A program made the translations under genes and the position numbers. This document shows positions 1 through 6,576 of a stretch of DNA of 10,946 nt, piece by piece; the first letter of the stretch is position 1, and each line of letters opens with the position of its first letter. Source of the DNA: Acidobacteriota bacterium (lineage in GTDB: Bacteria; Acidobacteriota; Terriglobia; UBA7540); the NCBI GenBank assembly GCA_021827255.1, contig JAKAWO010000076.1:1-10946 (forward strand), in the 5' to 3' direction. The notes under the pieces were generated by a model. The model was not told where the DNA came from, ran no database searches, and saw only the letters and a list, made by a program, of their open reading frames with translations.

Positions 1-537
1 GCGCAGGTAATTAGCGCCGTGCCAGCTGAGCAGGGCCAGGCTCAAGAGTCCCGTCAACAGCGAATAAGGATTCAGCAGCAGCGCGAAAGTCCCCTGAAAA
101 GAGCCGCCCGCGCCAATGGGCAATCCTTGAACCACGTTGCCGAGTGCTACCCCGAGCAAAAGCGCCAGGAGCAGGCTTCCTGCCCAGAAGCCGGCGTCCC
201 AGATCGCCCGCCACAGCGGATGGTCAATCTGATGCCGGAACTCGATGGAAACACCGCGCACGATCAGCAACCACAGCACCAGCATCAGCGCCAGATAAAA
301 ACCGCTGAAGCCGGACGCGTAAACGCGCGGAAACGCCACCACCATCATGCCGCCTGCCGCAAGCAGCCAAACCTCGTTGCCGTTCCAGACGGGGCCGATG
401 GAGTTTAGGGCCGCGCGGCGCTCCTCATTCGATCGCGCCACCCACAAATGAATCGCGCCGACGCCCAAATCGAAGCCGTCGAGCGCCGCATAGACGGTCA
501 GCATGACGGCGAGCATCCAGAACCAGGCGACGTTCAT
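1..537 (-). CDS. cydB: Cytochrome bd ubiquinol oxidase subunit II, N-terminal part (CydB)
   Basis: Partial gene: 179 codons from an ATG at 537 running off the left edge. CydB is the integral-membrane partner of CydA in the quinol oxidase that reduces oxygen to water; it carries no heme ligands in the classical enzyme but stabilises the complex and its proton and oxygen paths. The translation shows the family hallmarks LDGFDLGVG (residues 19-27), GPVWNGNEVWL (48-58) and RGVSIEFRHQ (94-103), with hydrophobic segments around 3-18, 56-70, 77-95, 116-134 and 150-170. The start is supported by GGAGG (plus-strand 547-551) nine bases upstream. It begins 25 bases after the cydA stop, so the two are co-transcribed with cydA first. 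A small third subunit (CydX type), if present, would lie beyond the left edge. Recognition is confident; the C-terminal half cannot be judged. Confidence 0.96.
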   Translation of the reverse strand, partial: MNVAWFWMLAVMLTVYAALDGFDLGVGAIHLWVARSNEERRAALNSIGPVWNGNEVWLLAAGGMMVVAFPRVYASGFSGFYLALMLVLWLLIVRGVSIEFRHQIDHPLWRAIWDAGFWAGSLLLALLLGVALGNVVQGLPIGAGGSFQGTFALLLNPYSLLTGLLSLALLSWHGANYLR

Positions 538-546
538 TCGCAAGAG

Positions 547-551
547 CCTCC
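547..551 (-). promoter_or_regulatory. Shine-Dalgarno sequence of cydB
   Basis: GGAGG on the minus strand in the 25-base cydA-cydB spacer, nine bases before the cydB ATG. It fixes the cydB start and shows independent ribosome loading within the operon. Confidence 0.75.
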
Positions 552-562
552 GCGGCGCAACC

Positions 563-1903
563 TCAAGCGGCCGGATGAGGCACTGTCTCTTCTTCCGGCC
601 CTCGGTGGATGACTCGCCCTACCAGAAAGACAAAGAGCAGGCTGAGCAGGGCGTAAATTCCACAAAAACCTAGCAAGGTAAACACGACTTCGCCACCAGC
701 CACGTTGGCGGAAGTGCCCGCTGTGGTTTTGAGCAGGCCATAGACGAGCCAGGGCTGGCGGCCCACCTCTGTCACCATCCATCCGGCCTCGTTGGCGATG
801 TAAGGGAAAGGCAGCGCCAGCATCAGGGTCCACAAAAACCAGCGAGCCGAATAGAGCCGCCTCCGCCACAAAAGAAAGAGGCCCAGCAGCATCTGGGCGA
901 TGAAGATCGTTCCCAGGCCCACCATGATGTGGTAGGCGTAATAGGTGAGCGCCACCGGCGGCCACAACTCCTTGGCATACTCGTCCAGGCCCAGCACCGT
1001 GGCGCGAAAGTTTCCATAGGCTAGAAAGCTGAGAGTGTCAGGGACAAATATCGGGTCGAGCAACCGCTCCTGAGTGGTGTCCGGCATGCCAATGATGGCG
1101 AGCGGCGCGCCTGTTTGCGTCTTAAACAATCCTTCCATCGCCGCCAGCTTGGTCGGCTGATAGCGCACCACGTCGGCGCCGTTCAGATCGCCGGTCGGAA
1201 ACAGTTGGGTGAGCGAAAAAATCGCTCCCGCCACCACCGCCAGCTTCACCGTTCGGCGGGCGAATTGCACATGGCGGTTGCACAACAGATAGAACGCTCC
1301 CACCGCAGCCATCACGTATGCGGCCGCCACCAACGCTCCGTTGATCGTGTGAGCGTATTGCCAGCCGGCGTAAGGGTTCAGGAGGACGGCCCAGAACGAC
1401 GTCAGGCGCAGCGTGCCCTCCGGATCGAGGCGGTAGCCCACGGGATGCTGCATCCAGGCGTTGACTACGATGATGAAATATCCCGACAGGAGCGACCCGG
1501 CCGCCACGCCGGCTCCTGCCAGCCAGTGCGCCACGCGCGATACGCGGCCTTCGCCAAAAAGAAACAGCCCCAGAAATCCCGACTCCAAAAAGAAAGCGTA
1601 AACGCCCTCCATCGGCAGAGTCTGGCCGAAGACGCTGCCGCCAAAGCTCGAGAACCGGCTCCAATTGGTCCCGAATTCAAATTCCAGCGGAATGCCGGTC
1701 ACCACGCCGAGCGCAAAGTTGATGGCAAAAATCCTGGCCCAAAACTTTGCCGCCGCGCCGTATTGCCGGTCGCCCGTCACGAGCTCCAGCGTCGAAAGCA
1801 AGGCAATAAAAAAACCCAACCCCATGGTCAGAATAGGAAAAAGGTAATGGAACATCACCGTCAGGGCGAACTGGATGCGGTGGGCGAAAACGGCGGTGCT
1901 CAT
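563..1903 (-). CDS. cydA: Cytochrome bd ubiquinol oxidase subunit I (CydA), short Q-loop type
   Basis: 446 residues. CydA binds hemes b558, b595 and d and oxidises quinol at the periplasmic face of the inner membrane. The expected ligands are visible at positions nearly identical to the E. coli numbering: His19 (in MFHYLFP), Glu99 and Glu107 (MEGVYAFFLESGF), His185 (QYAHTINGA) and Met327 (YHIMVGLG). The quinol-site residues Lys252 and Glu257 (TKLAAMEG) and the GRQPW signature (381-385) are also present. About nine hydrophobic segments span the chain. E. coli CydA is about 522 residues; the difference is a missing C-terminal Q-loop insertion, so this belongs to the short Q-loop group that also contains CioA-type oxidases. 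The ATG at 1903 is preceded by GAGGA (1909-1913) at five bases, and the N-terminus aligns with the family without extension. It heads the cydA-cydB operon and is divergent from lexA. Whether the enzyme is cyanide-insensitive cannot be read from sequence. Confidence 0.97.
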   Translation of the reverse strand: MSTAVFAHRIQFALTVMFHYLFPILTMGLGFFIALLSTLELVTGDRQYGAAAKFWARIFAINFALGVVTGIPLEFEFGTNWSRFSSFGGSVFGQTLPMEGVYAFFLESGFLGLFLFGEGRVSRVAHWLAGAGVAAGSLLSGYFIIVVNAWMQHPVGYRLDPEGTLRLTSFWAVLLNPYAGWQYAHTINGALVAAAYVMAAVGAFYLLCNRHVQFARRTVKLAVVAGAIFSLTQLFPTGDLNGADVVRYQPTKLAAMEGLFKTQTGAPLAIIGMPDTTQERLLDPIFVPDTLSFLAYGNFRATVLGLDEYAKELWPPVALTYYAYHIMVGLGTIFIAQMLLGLFLLWRRRLYSARWFLWTLMLALPFPYIANEAGWMVTEVGRQPWLVYGLLKTTAGTSANVAGGEVVFTLLGFCGIYALLSLLFVFLVGRVIHRGPEEETVPHPAA

Positions 1904-2019
1904 GGTTTTCCTCGCGGGCGTTCTCAGAAGGCCGACGCTCGCCGAGACTCGGGCGTTGCGAGGCCGCTGGCAAGATTAGTCTGGCGCATCCCGCCGCGCC
2001 GTCCGCAACGTCACAGCCC

Positions 2020-2048
2020 ATTCTATCCCTGTGCGCCGCCGGGAAACA
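2020..2048 (-). promoter_or_regulatory. Weak promoter candidate for cydAB
   Basis: On the minus strand a TAGAAT hexamer (2020-2025) matches the -10 consensus at five of six positions and is identical to the lexA -10. The matching -35 position (2043-2048, TGTTTC) is poor. It would give a leader of about 110 bases before cydA. A minus-strand TTGACG at 2134-2139 is a better -35 but has no good -10 after it. The assignment is tentative. Confidence 0.25.
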
Positions 2049-2146
2049 CCCATTCCGATGGGGCTCGGCAGGAGCCTTTCCCCTTGCAGAGCGGTAAAGA
2101 AGGCGGCTCATCGTGCGCTGGCGCAGGGCAAGGCGTCAAAATAGTC

Positions 2147-2176
2147 TTGCCAGTTCGCCTTTTCTTCGCCTAGAAT
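2147..2176 (+). promoter_or_regulatory. Sigma70-type promoter of lexA
   Basis: TTGCCA (2147-2152) and TAGAAT (2171-2176) are separated by 18 bases, with four of six and five of six consensus positions respectively, placing the start of transcription near 2183 and leaving a leader of about 70 bases. It is the best promoter match in the lexA-cydA gap and points at lexA. The spacer contains a direct repeat described in the next entry. Confidence 0.55.
2153..2171 (+). promoter_or_regulatory. Candidate LexA autoregulatory operator (direct repeat)
   Basis: TTCGCCT occurs at 2154-2160 and again at 2165-2171, an 11-base (one helical turn) direct repeat between the -35 and the -10 of lexA. Read as GTTC-N7-CTTC it is one base off the GTTC-N7-GTTC operator known for alphaproteobacterial LexA. 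lexA genes usually repress themselves, and a site overlapping the promoter spacer is where a repressor would act. Against it: the recognition helix of this LexA (SSVATVHKHL) looks more like the Bacillus type, whose operator is a CGAAC-N4-GTTCG palindrome, and no such palindrome is seen here. Confidence 0.35.
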
Positions 2177-2193
2177 AGCCCTGGAGTTCCGCC

Positions 2194-2219
2194 AGCGCCG
2201 TCAACGCGCTTTTGGCGCT
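2194..2219 (+). repeat. Inverted repeat in the lexA leader
   Basis: AGCGCC (2194-2199) and GGCGCT (2214-2219) are perfect inverted copies with a 14-base loop; AGCGC can alternatively pair with GCGCT at 2206-2210. Both lie in the predicted 5' untranslated region of lexA, 25 bases before the Shine-Dalgarno sequence. This may be a simple leader hairpin or a protein site; no function is claimed. Confidence 0.3.
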
Positions 2220-2254
2220 TTCCCGGACTCGAGCGAACCCTACGGAGGCAAACG

Positions 2255-2947
2255 ATGGCGCTCACACGGCGGCAGAAACAAGTTCTGGATTATTTGGTGA
2301 ACTTCATTGACCGGCAGGGTTACTCTCCGAGCTTTGAAGAGATCGCCGAGGGTCTTGACCTCTCTTCGGTCGCCACCGTTCACAAGCATCTTGACACGCT
2401 GGAGCGAAAAGGCTTCATCCGCCGAGGCTACAATCGCAGCCGCTCCGTGGAGGTGGTGGCGTTTCCCGGCTCGGTTCCATTCGCCAAGGTCGCGCTCCGC
2501 CCCATCGCGGCCGCGAAATCTGCCCACAGGAGCCGCGCCGCTAGCGGCGAACTCGCGCCTGCCGAGGCGCTGGAGTTTCCTCTGCTCGGCCGCATCGCCG
2601 CCGGCCATCCCGTCGAGGCCGTTCCTGCCCCCGAAACGTTCTCCTTTGGAGATTTCACCGGCCGCAAGGATGGCATTTTCGTTCTCAAGGTCAAAGGTGA
2701 CTCGATGGTGGATGATCACATCTGCGACGGCGACTACATTCTGGTCGAAGGGCGGTCCACCGCCGACAACGGAGAAATTGTCGTGGCCTTGCTCAGCGGC
2801 ACCGACGCGACCCTTAAGCGGTTTTTCCGCCAGGGGGACGACAAAATTCGCCTTCAGCCCGCCAACGCCCAAATGGATCCCATTATCGTGAAAACGCGCG
2901 ACGTTAAGATTCAAGGCCGTGTGATCGGCGTCCTGCGCAAGTACTAA
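2255..2947 (+). CDS. lexA: LexA repressor (SOS response, peptidase S24)
   Basis: 230 residues. LexA represses DNA-damage genes and cleaves itself when stimulated by RecA filaments. An N-terminal winged helix-turn-helix (about 1-68) includes the recognition helix SSVATVHKHLDTLE and the wing RRGYNRSRSVEVV. The C-terminal S24 domain (about 107-230) has the self-cleavage bond Ala116-Gly117 in GRIAAGHPVEA, the catalytic Ser150 in KGDSM and the catalytic Lys188 in ATLKRFF. Between them is an unusually long linker (about 70-106) rich in Ala, Arg and Lys; E. coli LexA is 202 residues, and the extra length is mainly this linker. The ATG has a strong GGAGG (2244-2248) six bases upstream. It is monocistronic as far as visible, divergent from cydA and followed by a gene remnant. 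Its own promoter carries a candidate operator, which fits autoregulation. All residues needed for repression and autoproteolysis are present, so it should be functional. Confidence 0.97.
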   Translation: MALTRRQKQVLDYLVNFIDRQGYSPSFEEIAEGLDLSSVATVHKHLDTLERKGFIRRGYNRSRSVEVVAFPGSVPFAKVALRPIAAAKSAHRSRAASGELAPAEALEFPLLGRIAAGHPVEAVPAPETFSFGDFTGRKDGIFVLKVKGDSMVDDHICDGDYILVEGRSTADNGEIVVALLSGTDATLKRFFRQGDDKIRLQPANAQMDPIIVKTRDVKIQGRVIGVLRKY

Positions 2948-2963
2948 TTTCTCTATAGTCACT

Positions 2964-2980
2964 CGCGCGACAGCCGCGCG
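2964..2980 (+). terminator. Weak hairpin behind lexA
   Basis: CGCGCG (2964-2969) and CGCGCG (2975-2980) can form a 6-bp stem with a 5-base loop, 17 bases after the lexA stop. There is no T-run behind it, so an intrinsic terminator is doubtful; it is recorded because no better candidate follows lexA. Confidence 0.2.
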
Positions 2981-3044
2981 CAGTATCGAGCCTCGCCAGG
3001 AACGGCACTGGCGCGCGTGCCTTCAGCAACGCACAATCCAAAAT

Positions 3045-3608
3045 CGGCTTGACAAGGACTTCCGGTACCCACTGACGGCCATCGGCAGCCCTGCGCCCAA
3101 TCTTCACATCGCCCGGAGGATCCGCCATGACCGCTTTGAGATTGCCGGCGGCGCGCCGGGCCTGGAAGTTTCCTGGCAGGTGACGGGCATTCGCCACGAC
3201 CCCTTTGCCGAGGCGCATCCGCTTACGGCCGAGGTGGAGAATCCCAAGGCCGAGCAAGGCTATTACCTGCACCCACGGCTCTACGGCCGGCCGCAGACCC
3301 AAGGCATCGCGTGGGCTGAAGCGCACCGTCAAGCCCTGCCGGCCGGAGCGCAGAAGAGCCGCCGCAAGGCATGGAACAGCCCGCCCGCGACACCGGCGGC
3401 GCGGCGCATGGCGCGCGGACGCTCGGCGAGCGTCGCCTCGTTCGCCCCGAGCCAGGACGCGAAGCTCGCCGCCCTCGGCCGCCGGAACCGCAAGCTGGCG
3501 AGCGAAGTGGCGCAATTGCAGAAATCCCAGGCGCAAATGATGGCGGTGGTCGAGCGGCTGGAGCATCAGTCGCCGAAGCCAACCCGTCTCGCCCGGCTGC
3601 GCTTTTGA
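3045..3608 (+). pseudogene. Headless C-terminal fragment of a large repeat/fibre-like surface protein
   Basis: The frame is open from about 2892 to the TGA at 3608, but has no ATG, GTG or TTG before a GTG at 3180, which lies inside the conserved domain. From about 3045 the translation reads RLDKDFRYPLTAIG, then NLHIARRIRHDRFEIAGG, VSWQVTGIRHDPFAEAH and GYYLHPRLYG. I recognise this from memory as the conserved C-terminal domain of large proteins with N-terminal GVxG-type repeats, mostly annotated hypothetical, in Acidobacteriota, Chloroflexota and others. In those it is followed by a coiled coil, as here (about 3456-3570, DAKLAALGRRNRKLASEV...). The upstream repeats, the start codon and a ribosome binding site are all missing; lexA ends only about 100 bases before the homology. 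I therefore call it a truncated remnant rather than a gene. The family's role is not established to my knowledge. A short intact gene starting at 3180 is possible but would cut the domain in half. Confidence 0.65.
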
Positions 3609-3802
3609 AGGGCGGAGATCAGGCATTTAGTCGCGGTGGGCAGCGCAATGCCCGCGCTCTCGCGGCCCTTCGCCGCGGCTGCCGCAGCAATCAGAGTTTA
3701 CCTGCAAGGGGTTGCGAATTTCTCTGCGTTCGTTCGCGCACTTCAAAAGGTCTAAGTGAGGCGCGATTTCCTCCCGCGGCGAGAACCCCCGCTCCGTTGC
3801 CG
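3609..3802. other. Convergent intergenic region with a possible terminator stem
   Basis: 194 bases between the fragment ending at 3608 (plus) and dacB ending at 3803 (minus). CGCGGC (3661-3666) and GCCGCG (3672-3677) form a 6-bp stem with a CCTTC loop, usable on either strand, but neither side has a T-run. No coding frame with a ribosome site and no RNA gene are seen. Confidence 0.3.
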
Positions 3803-5449
3803 TTACTTCTGGCGCGAAGCTTGCTCGAAAATGGCGAGGGCAATTCGGTCCAGCACGGCTTCCGCGGCTTCGTGCCGCAGCGGGTCGGCGTTGCCGATGA
3901 TTGAAAACGCCAATCGTTTCCCGCTCGGCAACTCCATGTAACCGGAGAGCGAGTCCACATGTTCGATGCTTCCGGTTTTGGCGTGAATACGCCCGGCGGC
4001 CGGCGCGCCCCTGAAGCGGCCGGCGAGCGTGCCATCCACTCCCGCCACCGGCAGCGCGTCAAAAAAAGGGTGGAAACGCGGCGAGCGCGCCATAAACTCA
4101 AGCAGTTTGACGATCGCGTCGGGCGCGACCAAGTCTTCTCGCGAGAGGCCGGAGCCGTCGGCGATGCGCATTTCGCCGGGTGGAATACCCACCTCTTGCG
4201 CGAAGGCCCTCACAACCTTCAATCCCGCCTTCCGGCTGCCGACCTGCTCGATCTCACGTCCCAACGTGAGCAGCAGCATCTCGGCGTGCAGATTCTGGCT
4301 TACCTTCGCGGTCAACTGGATGTCGTCGGCCAGGGGGGGCGAGCGATGCTCCGCCAAGACGACGCGGGGGCGCGGCGGCGCGGGCCGAAGCAGATTCTCC
4401 GTCTCTCGCGCAGCTTCCTCGGGCGTCAGGCGGCGAACCTCAATGCCTCCCTCAACCTCGATTCCCTTCGCTTCCAGATCGCGCCGCAGCAATTCCGCGA
4501 TCAGCCGCGGCGGGTCTTCGATCGCCACGGTTTGGTCAGGCACAGGCGCGTCAGCGGGAACCTGGCCAAAAACGTGTAAGGTCATCGAGCCGAGGGCGCG
4601 CGCAATCTGAAAATCACTCTGGCCGCCGGCGGGGACAGTTTCCAGACCGTTCGCAATCCGGTAGCCACCGGCCAACGGGTCCAGCCACACTCGCGCTTTT
4701 TCTCCAGCCTCTTGGGCGGGCTGAATGCGCAACAGCAGCTCATTGTCATTGAACACGAGCGCCGTGACGGGCGCGCCGTATCCCCACACCAGGTCGCCGA
4801 CCGCCCAGTCGGAGGGATAAGGCTCATCCACAAAGTAGCTGTCATCGGCGATCAGATGGCCGGTAATCTGGCGGACACCGCGGGCCGCGACCTGATCGGC
4901 CAGATTCTCAATGGCCTGGAGCGACGCCGCCGTGTTTCGCGGCGTATTGGGGCCGGCATAGGGCAAGACGCGGCTGGTGGCGAAATTGGCGTCGCCTCGC
5001 CCCACGATCGAAACGCTTCCCACCCGTCCTTCGGCGTCGGGCGGGTGAGCGGTTTCCACCGTAGTCAGAAAGGTGAAATCCGGCCCCAGCTTTTCCAGTG
5101 CCGCGGCGAGCGTAAAAAGTTTGAGGTTCGACGCGGGTTGGAACAGATGGCCGGCGTTGAGCGCGCAGAGCGGCTTGCCATCCGGCAGTTGAACCGCCTC
5201 GACGCCCCAGAATCCTCGGCGGCCGGGTGACTGGTGGAGGATGGCCTCGATCCGCTGGTCGAGCCGATTCGCGCTTCTGGCCTCTCCGGCGAGTGGCAGC
5301 GCGCAAAACGCGGTCGCCAGAGCAACGAACGCTGCGAGCTGGCGGGCGAAGGCTCGCTCGCACCTGATCCTTCGCTCCTGGCAAGCGCGCACGGCCGGCG
5401 CCCGGTCACGGAGGCGCGGCACAGCGCGAGAAATCTCTCGCCTTAGCAT
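3803..5449 (-). CDS. dacB: D-alanyl-D-alanine carboxypeptidase/endopeptidase, PBP4 type (peptidase S13)
   Basis: 548 residues. These periplasmic penicillin-binding proteins remove the terminal D-Ala from peptidoglycan stem peptides and can cut D-Ala cross-links, trimming the wall during growth. The three active-site motifs are in order and at S13 spacing: SNLK (Ser107-Lys110), SQN (384-386) and KTG (491-493, in HAKTGSIEHVDSLSGY). The long insertion between the first and second motifs is the S13 hallmark. A hydrophobic stretch at about 36-54 followed by LAGEARSA looks like a signal peptide, so the product should be exported. The ATG at 5449 overlaps the hemB stop by 7 bases (GGATGCTAAGG), which suggests translational coupling. 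It leaves a basic n-region of about 35 residues, long for a signal peptide; GTG at codon 20 is an alternative but has no clear Shine-Dalgarno. Last gene of the visible lptD-hemB-dacB cluster. Function is secure, the exact start less so. Confidence 0.93.
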   Translation of the reverse strand: MLRREISRAVPRLRDRAPAVRACQERRIRCERAFARQLAAFVALATAFCALPLAGEARSANRLDQRIEAILHQSPGRRGFWGVEAVQLPDGKPLCALNAGHLFQPASNLKLFTLAAALEKLGPDFTFLTTVETAHPPDAEGRVGSVSIVGRGDANFATSRVLPYAGPNTPRNTAASLQAIENLADQVAARGVRQITGHLIADDSYFVDEPYPSDWAVGDLVWGYGAPVTALVFNDNELLLRIQPAQEAGEKARVWLDPLAGGYRIANGLETVPAGGQSDFQIARALGSMTLHVFGQVPADAPVPDQTVAIEDPPRLIAELLRRDLEAKGIEVEGGIEVRRLTPEEAARETENLLRPAPPRPRVVLAEHRSPPLADDIQLTAKVSQNLHAEMLLLTLGREIEQVGSRKAGLKVVRAFAQEVGIPPGEMRIADGSGLSREDLVAPDAIVKLLEFMARSPRFHPFFDALPVAGVDGTLAGRFRGAPAAGRIHAKTGSIEHVDSLSGYMELPSGKRLAFSIIGNADPLRHEAAEAVLDRIALAIFEQASRQK

Positions 5450-6417
5450 CCGAGCATCCGCGCCGCATCTTTGGCGAAATAGGTCAGAATAATGTCGGCG
5501 CCCGCGCGGCGGATGGAGGTGAGACTTTCCAGGATGGCGCGCTCGCGGTCCACCCAGCCGGCGCGCGCCGCCGCCTCGATCATCGAAAACTCGCCGCTTA
5601 CCTGATAGGCGGCGATGGGCACGTCAAACTCGCGGCGCGCCAGCGCAATCACGTCGAGATAGGGCAGCGCCGGTTTGACCATAAGGATGTCCGCGCCTTC
5701 CTCGATGTCGAGCGCTATTTCCCGCAGCGCCTCGCGCTGGTTGGCTGGATCCATCTGGTAGCTCTTGCGGTCGCCAAACTTCGGCGCTGAATCGGCCGCC
5801 TCGCGGAACGGCCCGTAGAACGCCGAAGCGTATTTGGCCGAATAGGCCAGGATCGGCGTCCGAGGATAGCCGCGAAGATCCAGCTCCTGCCGGATGCGCC
5901 CCACCCGCCCATCCATCATGTCGGAAGGCGCCACGAGGTCGGCTCCGGCTTCCACTTGGGTTACCGCAGTTTTCGCAAGAAGCTCGAGCGTCGAGTCGTT
6001 GTCCACTTCGCCATTTTTAACCAGGCCGCAGTGGCCGTGGCTCGTATATTCATCCAGGCAGAGATCGCAGATCACCAGCAGGTCCGGGAGCGCCCGCTTC
6101 ACCGCCCGCACGGCCCGCTGCACGATGCCCTCGGGGTCGTAAGCGCCGGAGCCTACCTCATCCTTCTTTTCCGGAATACCAAACAGAATCACCGCTGGAA
6201 CGCCCGCCTCATAAACGCTTTTGCACTCGTCCACCAGCCGATCCACCGACCAGCGGTAATTACCGGGCATGGACCGGATTTCTTCTTTCACGCCTGAACC
6301 CGGGCAGACGAACAGCGGATAGACGAACGACCGCGCCGACAAGCGCGTCTCCGCCACCATCTGGCGCAGCGCTTCCGTGCGCCGCAACCTTCGCGGACGA
6401 TGGATGGGAAATGGCAT
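5443..6417 (-). CDS. hemB: Porphobilinogen synthase (delta-aminolevulinic acid dehydratase)
   Basis: 324 residues from the ATG at 6417. HemB condenses two 5-aminolevulinate molecules to porphobilinogen in the cytoplasm, the second committed step to heme, siroheme and cobalamin. I chose 6417 because the family begins MPFPIHRPRRLRRT and because AGGA lies five bases upstream; the frame could extend seven codons to a TTG at 6438, but that has no advantage. Numbering from that TTG, the Schiff-base lysines are Lys202 (SAKYASAFYGPFR) and Lys255 (ILMVKPALPYLD). The metal-site segment reads CLDEYTSHGHCG (127-138): Cys127 and Cys137 match the first and third zinc cysteines of the zinc enzymes, but the middle position is Asp129 where E. 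coli has Cys. It sits 159 bases after lptD and overlaps dacB by 7 bases. No strong promoter was found in the 159-base gap, so it may be read through from lptD. Confidence 0.97.
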   Translation of the reverse strand: MPFPIHRPRRLRRTEALRQMVAETRLSARSFVYPLFVCPGSGVKEEIRSMPGNYRWSVDRLVDECKSVYEAGVPAVILFGIPEKKDEVGSGAYDPEGIVQRAVRAVKRALPDLLVICDLCLDEYTSHGHCGLVKNGEVDNDSTLELLAKTAVTQVEAGADLVAPSDMMDGRVGRIRQELDLRGYPRTPILAYSAKYASAFYGPFREAADSAPKFGDRKSYQMDPANQREALREIALDIEEGADILMVKPALPYLDVIALARREFDVPIAAYQVSGEFSMIEAAARAGWVDRERAILESLTSIRRAGADIILTYFAKDAARMLGC

Positions 6418-6576
6418 GGCGTTCCTGCTCCCTCGCAACGAGGCGACGCTCGGCGTGGTCAGCGATCCACGCCCCAGCTCGGGTCGAAGCGGCGTGATGT
6501 CGGACGCCCCCGGCGCGCCGTCAACCCGAAAAGATACCCCGCGCGCGCGGCGGATGCCTAAATGCCGAATGCTCTC
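6418..6576. other. lptD-hemB spacer
   Basis: 159 bases without a gene. On the minus strand the GC palindrome at 6539-6550 is followed by TTTT (6529-6532), a very weak terminator-like arrangement, and a TTGACG (6519-6524) has no acceptable -10. I see nothing else. Confidence 0.3.

Noticed and set aside
1115..2173. Long plus-strand frame (352 codons) antisense to cydA
   Set aside because: Full overlap with a clear cydA; its Arg/His/Gln-rich composition is that of an antisense shadow in GC-rich DNA.
3031..3060. Apparent one-base frameshift in the fragment behind lexA
   Set aside because: Reading the neighbouring frame suggested a shift, but the frame of the conserved domain itself continues upstream as RLDKDFRYPLTAIG without a break; the defect is loss of the 5' part, not a frameshift.
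2904..3626. Minus-strand frame of 240 codons
   Set aside because: Antisense to the lexA end and to the recognised fragment; no family pattern.
6418..6438. hemB start at the upstream TTG (6438)
   Set aside because: The ATG at 6417 has AGGA at five bases and gives the usual family N-terminus.
6529..6550. Intrinsic terminator between lptD and hemB
   Set aside because: The palindrome CCGCGCGCGCGG leaves only a 4-bp stem with a 4-base loop, and the T-run is short and displaced.
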